Numbered from the stretch's first letter, positions 37,420 through 47,704 are shown. The stretch: DNA of 64,000 nucleotides from FEB-25 sp963726315 (GCA_963726315.1 CAVSBZ010000005.1:1860001-1924000), one strand, 5' to 3'. Notes: a model not told the origin generated them from the sequence alone. Numbers and translations are program-made.

Positions 37420-39540
37420 TTAAGGGTTGATCGGGCTATCGGCAGACTTTAACTCAAAATAAGCTTCCAAGACCCGGCGGACGATGGGTCCCGCCACGGT
37501 CGAGCCCTCCTGCCCATTATAGACGAAAGCCACTACCGCTATTTCAGGATCTTCATACGGGGCAAATGCCACCGTCCAGGCATGGGACGGCCAGTTACCC
37601 GGCGCACACAGGTTTTTTGCCTGGGCAAATTTATCACAATATTCCGCGGTGCCTGTCTTGCCTGCCACGGCGATTTTCACATTGGTAAACTCAGATTTTA
37701 ACGTGCCTTCCAATACAGCCAGGCGCATCCCCTGGCGAATCTGGTCAAAGACCCAGGGCTGGACGGTTTTCATTTCACCGGTGGGCTGGCAGCCCCGAAT
37801 GGTATTATCTTCGAAAACCTGGATAACCGGGTCAACAGTCAGGTCCCAGCGCAGATGTGGCATAAAGGGTTGGATAACATTTCCTTCGCTATCCAACACT
37901 TCATACAACAAGGTTGGAGCCATCAATTTGCCATTATTGGCAACAGTGGATGCGGATAATAAAACTTGCAACGGTGTTGCCAGGTCATAGCCCTGTCCCA
38001 CACTGGATATATACGTGTCACCGGTGGACCAGCTTTCGCCTTGATTGATGCGTTTCCAGGTTGGATCGGGGATCAGCCCCGAGGCCACATCGGGAAGCTC
38101 AATTTCGGGTGTTCGATAACCGCTGGGTAACCCGGCATATCCATCGGGCAGGGTCCCGTATCCTAATGCGCGGGCATATGTACCCAGCCGGCAAACGCCC
38201 AGACCAGGATTTACTTCATCCTGGTAGCCACCACCGACTTTATAAAAGTAGACATTGCTTGAGTTAGCGATGGCATGAACAAAGTCCAACTGGCCGAAAC
38301 CATCAGGGTTTGATTTATAAATCCAGTCGACAAAGTCCCTCGGTTTTCCTGGATCATTGGCATAAAACCGTTCGGTAACCGTAATTTTTCCCGGGGTTTT
38401 GATTATTTCTTCAGGGGTGACAATTCCTTCATTCAGTCCACCCGTCGCAGTCACTAACTTGAAAACCGAACCAGCCGGCAGCTCAGCGCCAACGGCCAAA
38501 TTCAACAAAGGATTACGTTGATCGGCAATCAGCTGCTCGTAGTAATAAGCCGGGATCACACGCGCCATGCGGTTATTTTCATAGGTCGGGTAATTAACCA
38601 GGGCGAGGATCTCACCGGTGCGTGGGTTCATCGCGATAACCGCGCCGCTGGTCATGCGTTCTTCGCCAAACGATTTATTCCAATCGTTAATTTCGTCAAT
38701 TAAGATCGATTGAACGGCTTGCTGAAAGCGCGTATCGATGGTGAGAACAATACTGGAACCGGGCGTCGGTTGCACCGGTGGAACCAGGTCATCCAGGATT
38801 TGCCCGGCGATGTCCCATTGGACCACCCGATGACCGTTCACCCCTGCTAGCAAGTTTTGGAAGAACAGCTCGACTCCAGCATATCCCACCTTATCTCGGT
38901 TGGGTATATATCCCATGGCCCGATAATATTCTTCTTCGCTGGCTGGGATGGGACCAAGAAACCCAATGATCGAGGCGGTGAGAGATCCAGTGGGGTAATC
39001 TCGCACCGGGACAACATCAACTCCTGCTCCGGGCCAGTTGTTAGCGTTTTCCTGGATCGATAGGGCGATCTGGGCTTTCACATCACAGGCAATCTTTACC
39101 GGCTCATATGGCGCTGTAGTTTCACCATATTTAACAATCTCTGTAATTCCATGATCTGATATACAGGGGACGTAGGGATCTGCAGCGGATACCTCGCCGC
39201 GATTGACCGGTATCCCCGTGAGATCGGAGATCGCCCGGTATATATTTTGGATTTCTCCGGCATCATCGGGTAAGTTTGCTGGAGTAATCACCACGTTATA
39301 GGAGGGGATGTTCCGGGCAAGAATAAATCCCTTCCGGTCATAAACCATACCGCGGGTGGCAGGTAAATTCAGCTCATGGGTGCGGTTCTCGTTGGCTTTA
39401 GCAGTCCAGTCAGAATATTGTATGACCTGTAAATAAAGCAGTCGCCCAACATAAACGAAGAACAGCGCAACCAATATGATCCCAAAAACGAGGATGCGCC
39501 ATGTTGCCACCATATTTTTTAATGCACCAGAACTTTTCAT
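37420..39540 (-). CDS. mrdA: Penicillin-binding protein 2 (elongation transpeptidase)
   Basis: 706 residues. One N-terminal membrane anchor (about 14-36), then the dimerisation/pedestal domain (RGMVYDRKG). The transpeptidase has SxxK at S358 (AGSVFKLV), an S-x-N-type motif (ANSSNVYFYK) and KTGT (AGKTGTAEY). A Cys-containing loop precedes KTG (GCQPTGEM, DKFAQAKNLC). It cross-links peptidoglycan during elongation with RodA. Its start overlaps the mreD stop by four bases. Confidence 0.96.
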   Translation of the reverse strand: MKSSGALKNMVATWRILVFGIILVALFFVYVGRLLYLQVIQYSDWTAKANENRTHELNLPATRGMVYDRKGFILARNIPSYNVVITPANLPDDAGEIQNIYRAISDLTGIPVNRGEVSAADPYVPCISDHGITEIVKYGETTAPYEPVKIACDVKAQIALSIQENANNWPGAGVDVVPVRDYPTGSLTASIIGFLGPIPASEEEYYRAMGYIPNRDKVGYAGVELFFQNLLAGVNGHRVVQWDIAGQILDDLVPPVQPTPGSSIVLTIDTRFQQAVQSILIDEINDWNKSFGEERMTSGAVIAMNPRTGEILALVNYPTYENNRMARVIPAYYYEQLIADQRNPLLNLAVGAELPAGSVFKLVTATGGLNEGIVTPEEIIKTPGKITVTERFYANDPGKPRDFVDWIYKSNPDGFGQLDFVHAIANSSNVYFYKVGGGYQDEVNPGLGVCRLGTYARALGYGTLPDGYAGLPSGYRTPEIELPDVASGLIPDPTWKRINQGESWSTGDTYISSVGQGYDLATPLQVLLSASTVANNGKLMAPTLLYEVLDSEGNVIQPFMPHLRWDLTVDPVIQVFEDNTIRGCQPTGEMKTVQPWVFDQIRQGMRLAVLEGTLKSEFTNVKIAVAGKTGTAEYCDKFAQAKNLCAPGNWPSHAWTVAFAPYEDPEIAVVAFVYNGQEGSTVAGPIVRRVLEAYFELKSADSPINP

Positions 39541-40037
39541 ACCTTTAACTCTTCCGGATACAGCCTGTCTGCCATATCATGCATAATCAAGAATATTGGG
39601 AAGGCCAAAATTAGATTCAATAATAAACTCGGCAGAATTATCAAATTGAACGAGCTAATTATAGGAATATTCACGCCGGTGATTAATCGCGCTGCCAGGG
39701 AAAATAGCTGCATAACCAAGGTACAGATAAACGTAGCAGCCAGCATGGCTAAAAATGGAGCCTTCCAAATTCGTCGTTTTAACAATCTTGCAATTCCCGC
39801 ACAAAGAAAATAAGCCAGAAGGTAAATTCCCAAAGGGAGTGCTGAGTATAAGCTGGCAAATATTCCCCCAAATAAACACCACACCCAGACTGAGTCTACT
39901 CGATCTTGAAGCGCCCAGGCGATGATGAATAAAAGGGTTAAGTCTGCCGTACCTTGCAGTAATGGTATCCTGGCGACAATTGTACTCTGGATGATGGCTA
40001 AAACCCCAAAAAGGAGCAAGCCGACCAAATTTCTCAT
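39537..40037 (-). CDS. mreD: Rod shape-determining protein MreD
   Basis: 166 residues, about five hydrophobic segments (LLLFGVLAIIQSTIV, LTLLFIIAWAL, YLLAYFLCAG, LAMLAATFICTLV, ILPSLLLNLILAFPIFLI). Sequence conservation in this family is low, so the call rests on length, topology and its exact place between mreC and mrdA. Confidence 0.9.
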   Translation of the reverse strand: MRNLVGLLLFGVLAIIQSTIVARIPLLQGTADLTLLFIIAWALQDRVDSVWVWCLFGGIFASLYSALPLGIYLLAYFLCAGIARLLKRRIWKAPFLAMLAATFICTLVMQLFSLAARLITGVNIPIISSFNLIILPSLLLNLILAFPIFLIMHDMADRLYPEELKV

Positions 40038-40047
40038 TCTGTATTAA

Positions 40048-40899
40048 TTAAGGGGAGCTGGGAGTGGGGATTAAAGGGGAAATATCAACCGGCTGGAAGT
40101 TGGTAATGATGAGCACGATATCGAGCTGAGAGAAATCCACAGCAGGTTGAACACTGGCAGTCTGAAAAAGTGCCGAGGCCTCATTCTTAACAGTCAGGAT
40201 CTGGCCGATGACAATATTAGCAGGGTAATTACCTCCCAAACCGGAAGTCATCACCAGGTCACCCGGTAGTACCGTTGCATTCTGGCTGATCATGTCCAAT
40301 TCAATTTCTCCGGTAAGCTGACCGTTGAGAACTGCTTCTTCACCGGATTGCTGCAGGATCACATTGATGCTTGAGCCTGGGTCATTAATCAGCTGGACCC
40401 TGGATGCACCGGCTGTTACAGCTGCGATGGTGCCCACCAAGCCTTGTTGGGTGATGACAGGCATACCTTTCCTCAGCCCATCATCCGAGCCCCGATTGAT
40501 GATCACATAATGCATAAAGGGGCTCACATCACGGGCAATCACCGAGGCTGCGGTATATTCGTTCTCAACATGTCTGCGCTCGTAATCGACCAGGGTCGAA
40601 AGTAATTCAGATTCAGTCACTTGTTTCTGCAGCTCAACGATCTGGACCTGCAAACTTGAATTCTCCGCCTCCAACCCTGCATTTTTCTGGCGCAAGCTGG
40701 TGATATCTTCCGGCTGGTTGATCAGGCTTTGCACAGCCTGGTAGCGTTTCGCCAGCCAGGTTTGGGCTGAAACCAAAGGATTAACAAAGATTCGTGATAT
40801 TGGGGTCAAGTATCCACCCAACGCAAGGCCGGTAACACCGAGCGCCAATAATATGATCACAATTAACTGCATCGAACGTGGGGAATTTGTTTTCATCAC
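40048..40899 (-). CDS. mreC: Rod shape-determining protein MreC
   Basis: 283 residues. N-terminal membrane anchor (about 10-30), a coiled-coil region (about 60-105; LRQKNAGLEAENSSLQ) and a paired beta-barrel periplasmic domain (ASVIARDVSPFMHYVIINRGSDDGL, then QGLVGTIAAV). It connects cytoplasmic MreB to RodA/PBP2. The protein ends in a short Pro-rich tail. Confidence 0.95.
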   Translation of the reverse strand: MMKTNSPRSMQLIVIILLALGVTGLALGGYLTPISRIFVNPLVSAQTWLAKRYQAVQSLINQPEDITSLRQKNAGLEAENSSLQVQIVELQKQVTESELLSTLVDYERRHVENEYTAASVIARDVSPFMHYVIINRGSDDGLRKGMPVITQQGLVGTIAAVTAGASRVQLINDPGSSINVILQQSGEEAVLNGQLTGEIELDMISQNATVLPGDLVMTSGLGGNYPANIVIGQILTVKNEASALFQTASVQPAVDFSQLDIVLIITNFQPVDISPLIPTPSSP

Positions 40900-40960
40900 T
40901 TTGGGACACGTATCGTGGGATTCTCAGTCGAGTTGCGAAACAACCAGGTTAATTCCACTA

Positions 40961-42040
40961 TTAAGTAAACTGACTGTGTCGTCCATCGGTTGAACGTTCC
41001 AAGGAGGTCAATAAATTATTGAGATGTTCATAATCTTCTAGGACGGAACCAGCTCCCCTGGCGACACAGCTCATTGGGTCTTCTGCAACCCAGACACGGA
41101 TTTTCAATTCTTCACTTAGCCTTCGATCTAGCCCCTGGAGCATACCACCTCCACCCGAGAGACACACTCCAACTTCCATTAAATCAGCAATAATCTCAGG
41201 TGGTGTCTCATCCATAGCATCTTTAACCGTATCGATGATGGTATTCACGGAGACTGCGATGGCCTCTCGAATTTCTACGGACGATACTTCCACGCTTTCC
41301 GGCAGCCCGTTGACCAGGTTTCTACCGCGTAAGATGACCGTTTTTTCTTCAGGCAGATGATAGGCCGACCCGATGGAAATCTTAGCCTGTTCAGCGATGC
41401 GCTCACCGATCAGCAAATTGTATTTGTTACGCATGTATTGGACGATATCCTGATCCATTTCGTCCCCTGCCACCCTTAGGGAACGCGAAATCACGATGCC
41501 ACCCATTGAAATGACAGCCACCTCAGAAGTTCCTCCGCCAATGTCGACGATCATACTACCCCTGATTTCACTGACCGGTAATCCCGCACCCAATGCAGCT
41601 GCCATGGGTTCTTCGATTAAACCTGCTTCGCGTGCCCCGGCAGACATTGTGGCGTCATACACTGCCCGTTTCTCCACCTCTGTAGCCCCTGATGGGATTC
41701 CTACAACCACGCGTGGTCTTGGGACGGGCACGATACTTTGACGGTGGGCTTTTTCAATAAAATATTCAAGCATCGCCTGAGTAATTTCAAACTCCGATAT
41801 CACCCCGTCGCGGAGTGGACGGATGGCAATCACGTTAGGAGGGGTTCGCCCCATCATTTCCTTGGCTTCAGCACCAATCGCTAACGGAATCCGCGTGCGT
41901 TTATCTATGGCGACCCAGGATGGTTCATTAATGACAATACCCTTCCCGCGCACGTTGACTAAAGTATTGGCGGTGCCCAGGTCAATACCGATATCAAGCG
42001 AGAAAAAACCCAATAACCAATTTAGGGGATTAAACGCCAA
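40961..42040 (-). CDS. mreB: Rod shape-determining protein MreB (actin homolog)
   Basis: 359 residues. Actin-fold ATPase filament that guides lateral wall growth. Phosphate-1 motif DIGIDLGTANTL, connect-1 and phosphate-2 motif IVDIGGGTSEVAV, adenosine motif LSGGGGMLQGLD. AGGAG lies six bases before the ATG. First gene of the mreB-mreC-mreD-mrdA-rodA operon, in the classic order. Confidence 0.97.
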   Translation of the reverse strand: MAFNPLNWLLGFFSLDIGIDLGTANTLVNVRGKGIVINEPSWVAIDKRTRIPLAIGAEAKEMMGRTPPNVIAIRPLRDGVISEFEITQAMLEYFIEKAHRQSIVPVPRPRVVVGIPSGATEVEKRAVYDATMSAGAREAGLIEEPMAAALGAGLPVSEIRGSMIVDIGGGTSEVAVISMGGIVISRSLRVAGDEMDQDIVQYMRNKYNLLIGERIAEQAKISIGSAYHLPEEKTVILRGRNLVNGLPESVEVSSVEIREAIAVSVNTIIDTVKDAMDETPPEIIADLMEVGVCLSGGGGMLQGLDRRLSEELKIRVWVAEDPMSCVARGAGSVLEDYEHLNNLLTSLERSTDGRHSQFT

Positions 42041-42108
42041 TTTTAGCTCCTGGTATTTTTTGCCGAGGGGCGCATGGCATGCTCATTATATACAATAGAA
42101 TAAAAGTA

Positions 42109-43221
42109 TTATGCCTCAAGGTAATAGGTATGATACGAGTTTGCACACGGGTTGCCCCAAGCAATATGCATCGCACGTGCGGTGAGGTCGATGACCATGG
42201 AATTAACGGTTTTTTCCCGATCGAGTGGATCCATATCATCTTCTGCATGGTTGCATATCGAATTGGGAAAATTTATATGGTCCCTAAGCAATGCCTGGAC
42301 AGACTTGATGGTATGGTCGTTAGACGCCCGGAGTAAACGGTTTGCCCGAAAATAACGCACTCGAGTTGCGACAAGCTCATCGGGCTCGTATTCTATATTC
42401 TGCATATTGGAATCAAGGTAATGGTTGGTGTGAACCATATAGCCATCTTGAGCATACAAAATGGCAAACTTCCTGGCAGATACTTCCACGCTGTATATTT
42501 CGCCACTATCATGGGCTAGCAAGTGATTATATCCGGCAGCTCTGCGTGGAATGAGCGTTTGCCGGATGGCTTCGCTGGGGGTTCGTGCAGCTAGGATCGC
42601 GCGTGAGACTACCAGGCGAGGAATCCCTATCCGGCTGTCGTTGGGATAGACTGAATCACAGCACTGGGCTATCCCATAGGCGTTGAAGCCGATATTGGGT
42701 AATAAAGCGCCATAAGTCATAGCGAGGAATGGCGGATCATCGTTCGGCTCTGCATGGATTAAATAAACATCCGGCTCATCTTCGGGGATCCAGTCTTCGT
42801 TATGACCGATCAAGACGTGTCCGTCTGCAGTCCGAGTTTCGCTGATCGCTACACTGGTACATTTGCTTAGATGGAGTGCATCTATGGTCACCGCTTCGAG
42901 GGCATTAACCACCCCAACGTCGTCAAAATCGACATTTGCTCCCTCAGATAGCCCACACATTTCATCGATATATTCAGGAAATCTTTCTTCGGCGAATGGG
43001 AGGTATTTACGACCTTGCATCCTGGCCCCATTCCAATCAAGCTCGAGCGATTCGAAGGTGGTATTAATCAGCTCACGTGTGTTCTGGATGTGGTGAGTGA
43101 TTTGCTCCCTAAAAGCTTCACCAATCTGCCGGCCGATTTCCTTGTGGGTGCCTTTAACCTTGATCATGGGAATCGGTTCAGGGTGAATAAAATTTTCGGT
43201 TATTTTGATTTCTAATTCCAT
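42109..43221 (-). CDS. C45-family acyltransferase/autoprocessing N-terminal nucleophile hydrolase
   Basis: 370 residues. It resembles acyl-CoA:6-aminopenicillanate acyltransferase (peptidase C45, Ntn fold). After an N-terminal region (GTHKEIGRQIGEAFREQI), C121 in SKCTSVAIS would become the nucleophile after self-cleavage. GHNEDW, NIGFNAYGIAQCCDS and TNHYLD follow as in the family. Bacterial members hydrolyse or transfer acyl groups on amines or acyl-amino acids. There is no signal peptide, so it is cytoplasmic. It lies 68 bases upstream of mreB on the same strand but has its own 365-base upstream region. Substrate unknown. Confidence 0.85.
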   Translation of the reverse strand: MELEIKITENFIHPEPIPMIKVKGTHKEIGRQIGEAFREQITHHIQNTRELINTTFESLELDWNGARMQGRKYLPFAEERFPEYIDEMCGLSEGANVDFDDVGVVNALEAVTIDALHLSKCTSVAISETRTADGHVLIGHNEDWIPEDEPDVYLIHAEPNDDPPFLAMTYGALLPNIGFNAYGIAQCCDSVYPNDSRIGIPRLVVSRAILAARTPSEAIRQTLIPRRAAGYNHLLAHDSGEIYSVEVSARKFAILYAQDGYMVHTNHYLDSNMQNIEYEPDELVATRVRYFRANRLLRASNDHTIKSVQALLRDHINFPNSICNHAEDDMDPLDREKTVNSMVIDLTARAMHIAWGNPCANSYHTYYLEA

Positions 43222-43586
43222 AAAAACACTTACAAAATGCCTTATCCTGTCAGAGATGACCCAGTATGATATCTAAATGACGCACTCAAAATCAGTAGTA
43301 CTATCCCAGATAATATGATTTATTGTATGAAGATAAATAAATATACAGCAAAATACTCGGTTTTCGAGAATGTGAAAAGTATAGCATATAATTCCGTGAT
43401 TTTCTCATCTCGTCTATGAAAGCTTCTTCATTTACAGAAATAAAATTCTTTGGGTTTTATCGTAACTGATAATTCGTCACAGAAGCAAGATTGGTCCAAC
43501 ATATAAATCCAGCACAAAGTACTCACCTAGATTTAGGCTGAAGATTGATACCCAGCTCCGTAACCCACTATTCTATTCGCTGATGG
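43222..43586. other. Intergenic region without recognised genes
   Basis: 365 AT-rich bases between the C45 gene and ruvA. It should contain the promoter of the C45 gene and the end of the ruvA transcript. I see no strong hairpin with a T tract and no coding frame. Confidence 0.5.
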
Positions 43587-44168
43587 TTAAGGCGTGGAAA
43601 AATATTGCAATGCAATGCGCAAGCGAGTTTCAACTTCCTGGGGTGTATCCCGGGGGATGTATTGCAAGGCTGCCTGGGCTTCCACCAGACTGTAGCCTAA
43701 CGAGGTAAGAGCTGCCAATACCTCAGTATCCACTTCGCTGATCCTGGTAAGCGGTTCTAATCCTTCCCTGGATGGCAAGCGATCCTGTAAATGCAAGACG
43801 ATCTTTTGGGCGGTCTTATTGCCAATCCCTGGAACCCGGTTGAATACTTCAGCCTGCTCATTGAATACTGCTCGGCGGATCGTATCGGGTGTCAGCGTGG
43901 ATAAGATGCTCAAGGCTAACCTCGGTCCAACTCCATTGACGCTCAGCAACAGGTCGAATACCTCACGACCCTCCTTGGTTTCAAATCCGCACAGTATCCA
44001 TGCATCTTCCCGGATGATCATCCGAGTGAACAAATATATATTCTCCCCAGGTTGTAAACGATCTCTCAATGGCATTGGCACCAAAACATGAAAACCAACT
44101 CCATTCACGTCCACAATGATACCGTCGGTCTCCTGAGAGATAACATTCCCATGAAGGATGGAAATCAT
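43587..44168 (-). CDS. ruvA: Holliday junction branch-migration protein RuvA
   Basis: 193 residues. OB-fold N-terminal domain (MISILHGNVISQETDGIIVDVNGVGF), two helix-hairpin-helix motifs (LLSVNGVGPRLALSIL and FNRVPGIGNKTAQKIV) and a C-terminal RuvB-binding three-helix domain (VLAALTSLGYSLVEAQAAL). It grips four-way junctions. ruvC lies in the same run; ruvB is not in the window. Confidence 0.96.
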   Translation of the reverse strand: MISILHGNVISQETDGIIVDVNGVGFHVLVPMPLRDRLQPGENIYLFTRMIIREDAWILCGFETKEGREVFDLLLSVNGVGPRLALSILSTLTPDTIRRAVFNEQAEVFNRVPGIGNKTAQKIVLHLQDRLPSREGLEPLTRISEVDTEVLAALTSLGYSLVEAQAALQYIPRDTPQEVETRLRIALQYFSTP

Positions 44169-44199
44169 TTATTGCCTCCACTCACCCACCGACTGATCA

Positions 44200-45111
44200 T
44201 CACAGTGCCGACCAGCGGGAAGTAATTGCCATGGATAGAATTCTACCAGCACTTTTTTCGTTGAGCACAAGCTCTCCGGATTCAAGCGTTCCATTGAATC
44301 CATTCATCATTTCTTGGACCGAATAGTGTAAGGAGAGGGCTGAAGCCCTGATGGCGTATGCCGTAATCACCAGGAATAACGGATTCGGCGCCAACAAGGG
44401 TTTGATTTCCTGTAGCAGATATGGCAGCATTTTAAAGAATTCCCATACTTCACCCTTTGGTCCGCGACCAAATTTTGGAGGATCCAGAATGACACCCTCA
44501 TAATGAACGCCACGCCGGGATTCGCGCATGACAAACTTCAGCGCATCATCGATAATCCAGCGGATGGGTCTGCCTTCCAGACCAGACAATTGCTGATTTT
44601 CCTTGGCATATAGGACGCTTTTCTTGGAGGCGTCCAAATGGGTTACATTTGCACCAGCTTTTACTGCAGCCAATGAAGCGATGCCTGTATATCCGAATAA
44701 GTTCAATACATTTATGGGCGGCTGTTTCCCAACCAGGCGCTCACGGATCCAATCCCAATGTGTGGCTTGTTCTGGAAACATGCCCAGGTGCCTCGAATTA
44801 CTCGTCCGAGCCCAGAAGGATAGATCACGGTAATGCATTTTCCAGTTAGGCTCTATCTGACGGTTGAACTGCCACTTACCGCCGCTCTCCTCACTAGTCG
44901 GCTGAAAAACCGCATCCGCCTTCTCCCATGATTTTGCGGGTAGTGCTGGTTTCCATACCGCCTGGGCTTCAGGGCGGATAAATTTATACGAACCAAAGCG
45001 TTCTAACTTGAGGCTGTTCCCTGTATCCAAAAGCTCATAATCTTCCCAATACTTTGAGGAAAGCATTTCAATAATCGGTACTTTTAAATCCTGATGAATT
45101 TCTTTTTTCAT
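44200..45111 (-). CDS. Class I SAM-dependent RNA methyltransferase (RlmI/RlmK-like)
   Basis: 303 residues. A Rossmann SAM site (VLNLFGYTGIASLAA) is followed by the acidic strand HLDASKKSVLYA, then DDALKFV and the catalytic-type LDPPKFGRG. Its N-terminal region is unlike a typical PUA domain, so the exact target (23S rRNA position or other) is unclear. Its start overlaps the ruvC stop by four bases, so the two are coupled. Confidence 0.87.
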   Translation of the reverse strand: MKKEIHQDLKVPIIEMLSSKYWEDYELLDTGNSLKLERFGSYKFIRPEAQAVWKPALPAKSWEKADAVFQPTSEESGGKWQFNRQIEPNWKMHYRDLSFWARTSNSRHLGMFPEQATHWDWIRERLVGKQPPINVLNLFGYTGIASLAAVKAGANVTHLDASKKSVLYAKENQQLSGLEGRPIRWIIDDALKFVMRESRRGVHYEGVILDPPKFGRGPKGEVWEFFKMLPYLLQEIKPLLAPNPLFLVITAYAIRASALSLHYSVQEMMNGFNGTLESGELVLNEKSAGRILSMAITSRWSAL

Positions 45112-45611
45112 GGGTGATTCTCGTCGTATAACTCGCGTATTTTTATGCTGTGGATGTGGCAGATGGCGACTGCCAGGGCATCGGCGGCATCATCGGGATG
45201 CGGGATAGCATCCAGGTTTAAGATTGTCTTCACCATTTGCTGAACCTGATTTTTATCTGCCCCACCATAACCCACTACAGCTTGCTTGACTTCTAGTGGA
45301 GTGTATTCACCAATCTTCAAACCCAGTTCTGCCATCGCAAGGAGCGCAACTCCCCGTGCCTGACCGACATTTAATGCTGTGCGGACATTCCGCTCAAAAA
45401 ACAACTTCTCCACCGCTCCCAATTGAGGATGGTGGAGAAGGATAAGTTCTTTCATTCTTTTGTAAAGAAGGACTAATCGGTCAGCTTGCGAAAAATCTGC
45501 GCTGGTGCGGATCACACCAAAATCCAAAATGATCAGAGATCCGTCCTGTTCTTCTTTTATAATTCCATAACCAGTAATCGCAGTCCCGGGGTCTATCCCT
45601 AAGGTGATCAT
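45108..45611 (-). CDS. ruvC: Crossover junction endodeoxyribonuclease RuvC
   Basis: 167 residues. RNase H-fold resolvase. Catalytic acids are visible at D7 (LGIDPGTAITGYG), E in GAVEKLFFERN, and the Asp pair in HPDDAADALAVAI. Acts on the junctions handled by RuvA. Confidence 0.96.
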   Translation of the reverse strand: MITLGIDPGTAITGYGIIKEEQDGSLIILDFGVIRTSADFSQADRLVLLYKRMKELILLHHPQLGAVEKLFFERNVRTALNVGQARGVALLAMAELGLKIGEYTPLEVKQAVVGYGGADKNQVQQMVKTILNLDAIPHPDDAADALAVAICHIHSIKIRELYDENHP

Positions 45612-45625
45612 CCTGTCTTTCCAGG

Positions 45626-46381
45626 TTATTCTCCCTCAAGCCTGGCGATTGCCTCATCTGTGATGGTCAGATTCGAAAATACTTCCTGGACGTCATCGAG
45701 CTCTTCTAAGGTTTCGATCGTACGCATAACCTGGACCGTGGCATCTGGTTCCAGCTCGATCTCATTCTTCGGAAGCATACGCAGTCCGGCTTCTTCCGGT
45801 GATATCGCAACGCTGCGCAAGCCATCGGAAATGGACTTGAAAGAATCAACTGGACCAATAATCTCAATTAAATCCTTATCAAAAATTACATCGTCTGCCC
45901 CAGCTTCAACTGCAACTTCGAAGATCTTATTTTGATCCTGACCTTCTGCAGGAAAGGAGAAATAAGCCACTCGATTAAATTGCCATCCAACCGCGCCAGC
46001 TTCAGCCATCGTTCCCCCATTACGGGTGAGTGTATGGCGGATCTCGGCAATAGCCCGGTTTCGGTTGTCGGTCACCACTTCGATCATTAATGCTATCCCG
46101 TGGTTGGCATATCCTTCGTAAAATATCTCTTCAAGATCCAGGCCTTCTTTACCTTCCCCCGTGCCGCGTTTGATGGCGCGTTCGATGTTATCCTTGGGCA
46201 TATTTTGGGCGCGTGCTCGTTCGATGGCAAACTCGAGGCCGACATTCGTTGATGGATCACCGCCCCCTACCCTGGCTGCTAATGCTATCTCACGTGCGAG
46301 GCGGGTAAATACTTGACCACGTTTGGCGTCGGCGGCACCTTTCTTACGCCGAATCGTCGCCCAATGTGAATGACCTGACAT
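45626..46381 (-). CDS. yebC: YebC/PmpR-family protein
   Basis: 251 residues, with the invariant start MSGHSHWATIRRKKGAADAKRG. The middle keeps RNGGTMAEAGAV and FDKDLIEI-type segments. The family includes transcription regulators and factors that rescue ribosomes at polyproline. It precedes ruvC, the common bacterial order. Confidence 0.95.
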   Translation of the reverse strand: MSGHSHWATIRRKKGAADAKRGQVFTRLAREIALAARVGGGDPSTNVGLEFAIERARAQNMPKDNIERAIKRGTGEGKEGLDLEEIFYEGYANHGIALMIEVVTDNRNRAIAEIRHTLTRNGGTMAEAGAVGWQFNRVAYFSFPAEGQDQNKIFEVAVEAGADDVIFDKDLIEIIGPVDSFKSISDGLRSVAISPEEAGLRMLPKNEIELEPDATVQVMRTIETLEELDDVQEVFSNLTITDEAIARLEGE

Positions 46382-46450
46382 AACTATACTCCTAATAGGT
46401 TACTGGTGGATAAAGCTAATTATTTCTTAAGCCTCGAAATTATACCATGC

Positions 46451-47536
46451 CTATTCTTTGCCACGGATATATGCTTCGGTCATCTCACGAGCGACATCAT
46501 CCTTGAATTGTTTGGGCGGTGTCTTCATAAAATAAGACGAGGGGGCAATCAGCGGACCGGCTAGATTTCGATCCAATGCCAGTTTGGCACAGCGCACTGC
46601 GTCGATGATCACACCAGCAGAATTGGGTGAATCCCACACCTCGAGTTTACCTTCGAAATTGAGCGGGACGTTGCCAAAAGTGGTACCTTCCATCCTGATA
46701 TAACACCACTTCCGGTCACTCAACCAGGGAACATAATCGCTCGGACCCACGTGAATATCAGTTTCAGGAAGGGTATACGGTAACATGCTGGTAACGGCAC
46801 CCGTCTTAGAAATTTTCTTCGATTCCAACCGTTCACGTTCCAGCATATTGAGGAAATCAGTATTACCGCCAAAGTTTAGCTGGTATGTCCGGTCTAATTT
46901 AACGCCCCGGTCAACGAATAAGCTGGTCAGAACGCGGTGCAGGATCGTCGCTCCAACCTGGCTTTTAATATCATCACCAATGATCGGTAAATTCCGCTCA
47001 TGGAAGCGCTTGGACCAGTATTCCGAGCTGGAAATAAACACCGGGATCGCATTCACCAAAGCACAACCTGCTTCCAGGATTTGCTCAACATACCATTTCG
47101 TCGCCATTTCAGAGCCAACCGGCAGGTAGTTGATCACCACATCAGTTTTGGTTTCCTTCAGGATATTGATGATATCTGCGGTCGGTCCGGGAGCCTTTTT
47201 CAGGATCTGCGACAGGTATTTACCCAACCCATCATGCGTCATACCCCTCGACACCGGGACATTTAAATTCGGGACATCGGAAAATTTAAAAGTATTGTTA
47301 GGGAAAGCGAATATCGCTTCTGACAAATCCTTCCCGACCTTGGTATCCACAACATCAAATGCTGCAGTGAATTCGATATCGCGAATATGATAGCCTCCCA
47401 GGTTCACATGCATAATCCCGGGAATTTGTTCATCTTCTTTGGCGTTTTGATAAAAATGCACTCCCTGGACTAAAGAAGATGCACAATTACCGACACCAAT
47501 GATCGCTACACGTACCTTTTTTTCGTTATCACTCAC
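46451..47536 (-). CDS. ino1: Inositol-3-phosphate synthase
   Basis: 361 residues. Converts glucose-6-phosphate to inositol-3-phosphate with NAD. Dinucleotide-binding N-terminus (VAIIGVGNCASSLVQG), then YLPVGSEMATKWYVEQ, DDIKSQVGATILHR and LNFGGNTDFLNM. Length matches the actinobacterial/archaeal type. It indicates inositol lipids or inositol-based solutes. Confidence 0.95.
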   Translation of the reverse strand: MSDNEKKVRVAIIGVGNCASSLVQGVHFYQNAKEDEQIPGIMHVNLGGYHIRDIEFTAAFDVVDTKVGKDLSEAIFAFPNNTFKFSDVPNLNVPVSRGMTHDGLGKYLSQILKKAPGPTADIINILKETKTDVVINYLPVGSEMATKWYVEQILEAGCALVNAIPVFISSSEYWSKRFHERNLPIIGDDIKSQVGATILHRVLTSLFVDRGVKLDRTYQLNFGGNTDFLNMLERERLESKKISKTGAVTSMLPYTLPETDIHVGPSDYVPWLSDRKWCYIRMEGTTFGNVPLNFEGKLEVWDSPNSAGVIIDAVRCAKLALDRNLAGPLIAPSSYFMKTPPKQFKDDVAREMTEAYIRGKE

Positions 47537-47704
47537 AAAAATCCTCCTGGAAAAATTTGCAGTTGAAAATTAAACCGATAGATGATATCATTTTTTCGAT
47601 AAAACTACTATAGCTGGAAATTAAATAGAAGCTAAATATATGAAGCTTGTGATCGCACCTCATCCTTGCAAATCCATATAGCCTATATTATAATCCCATC
47701 CATT

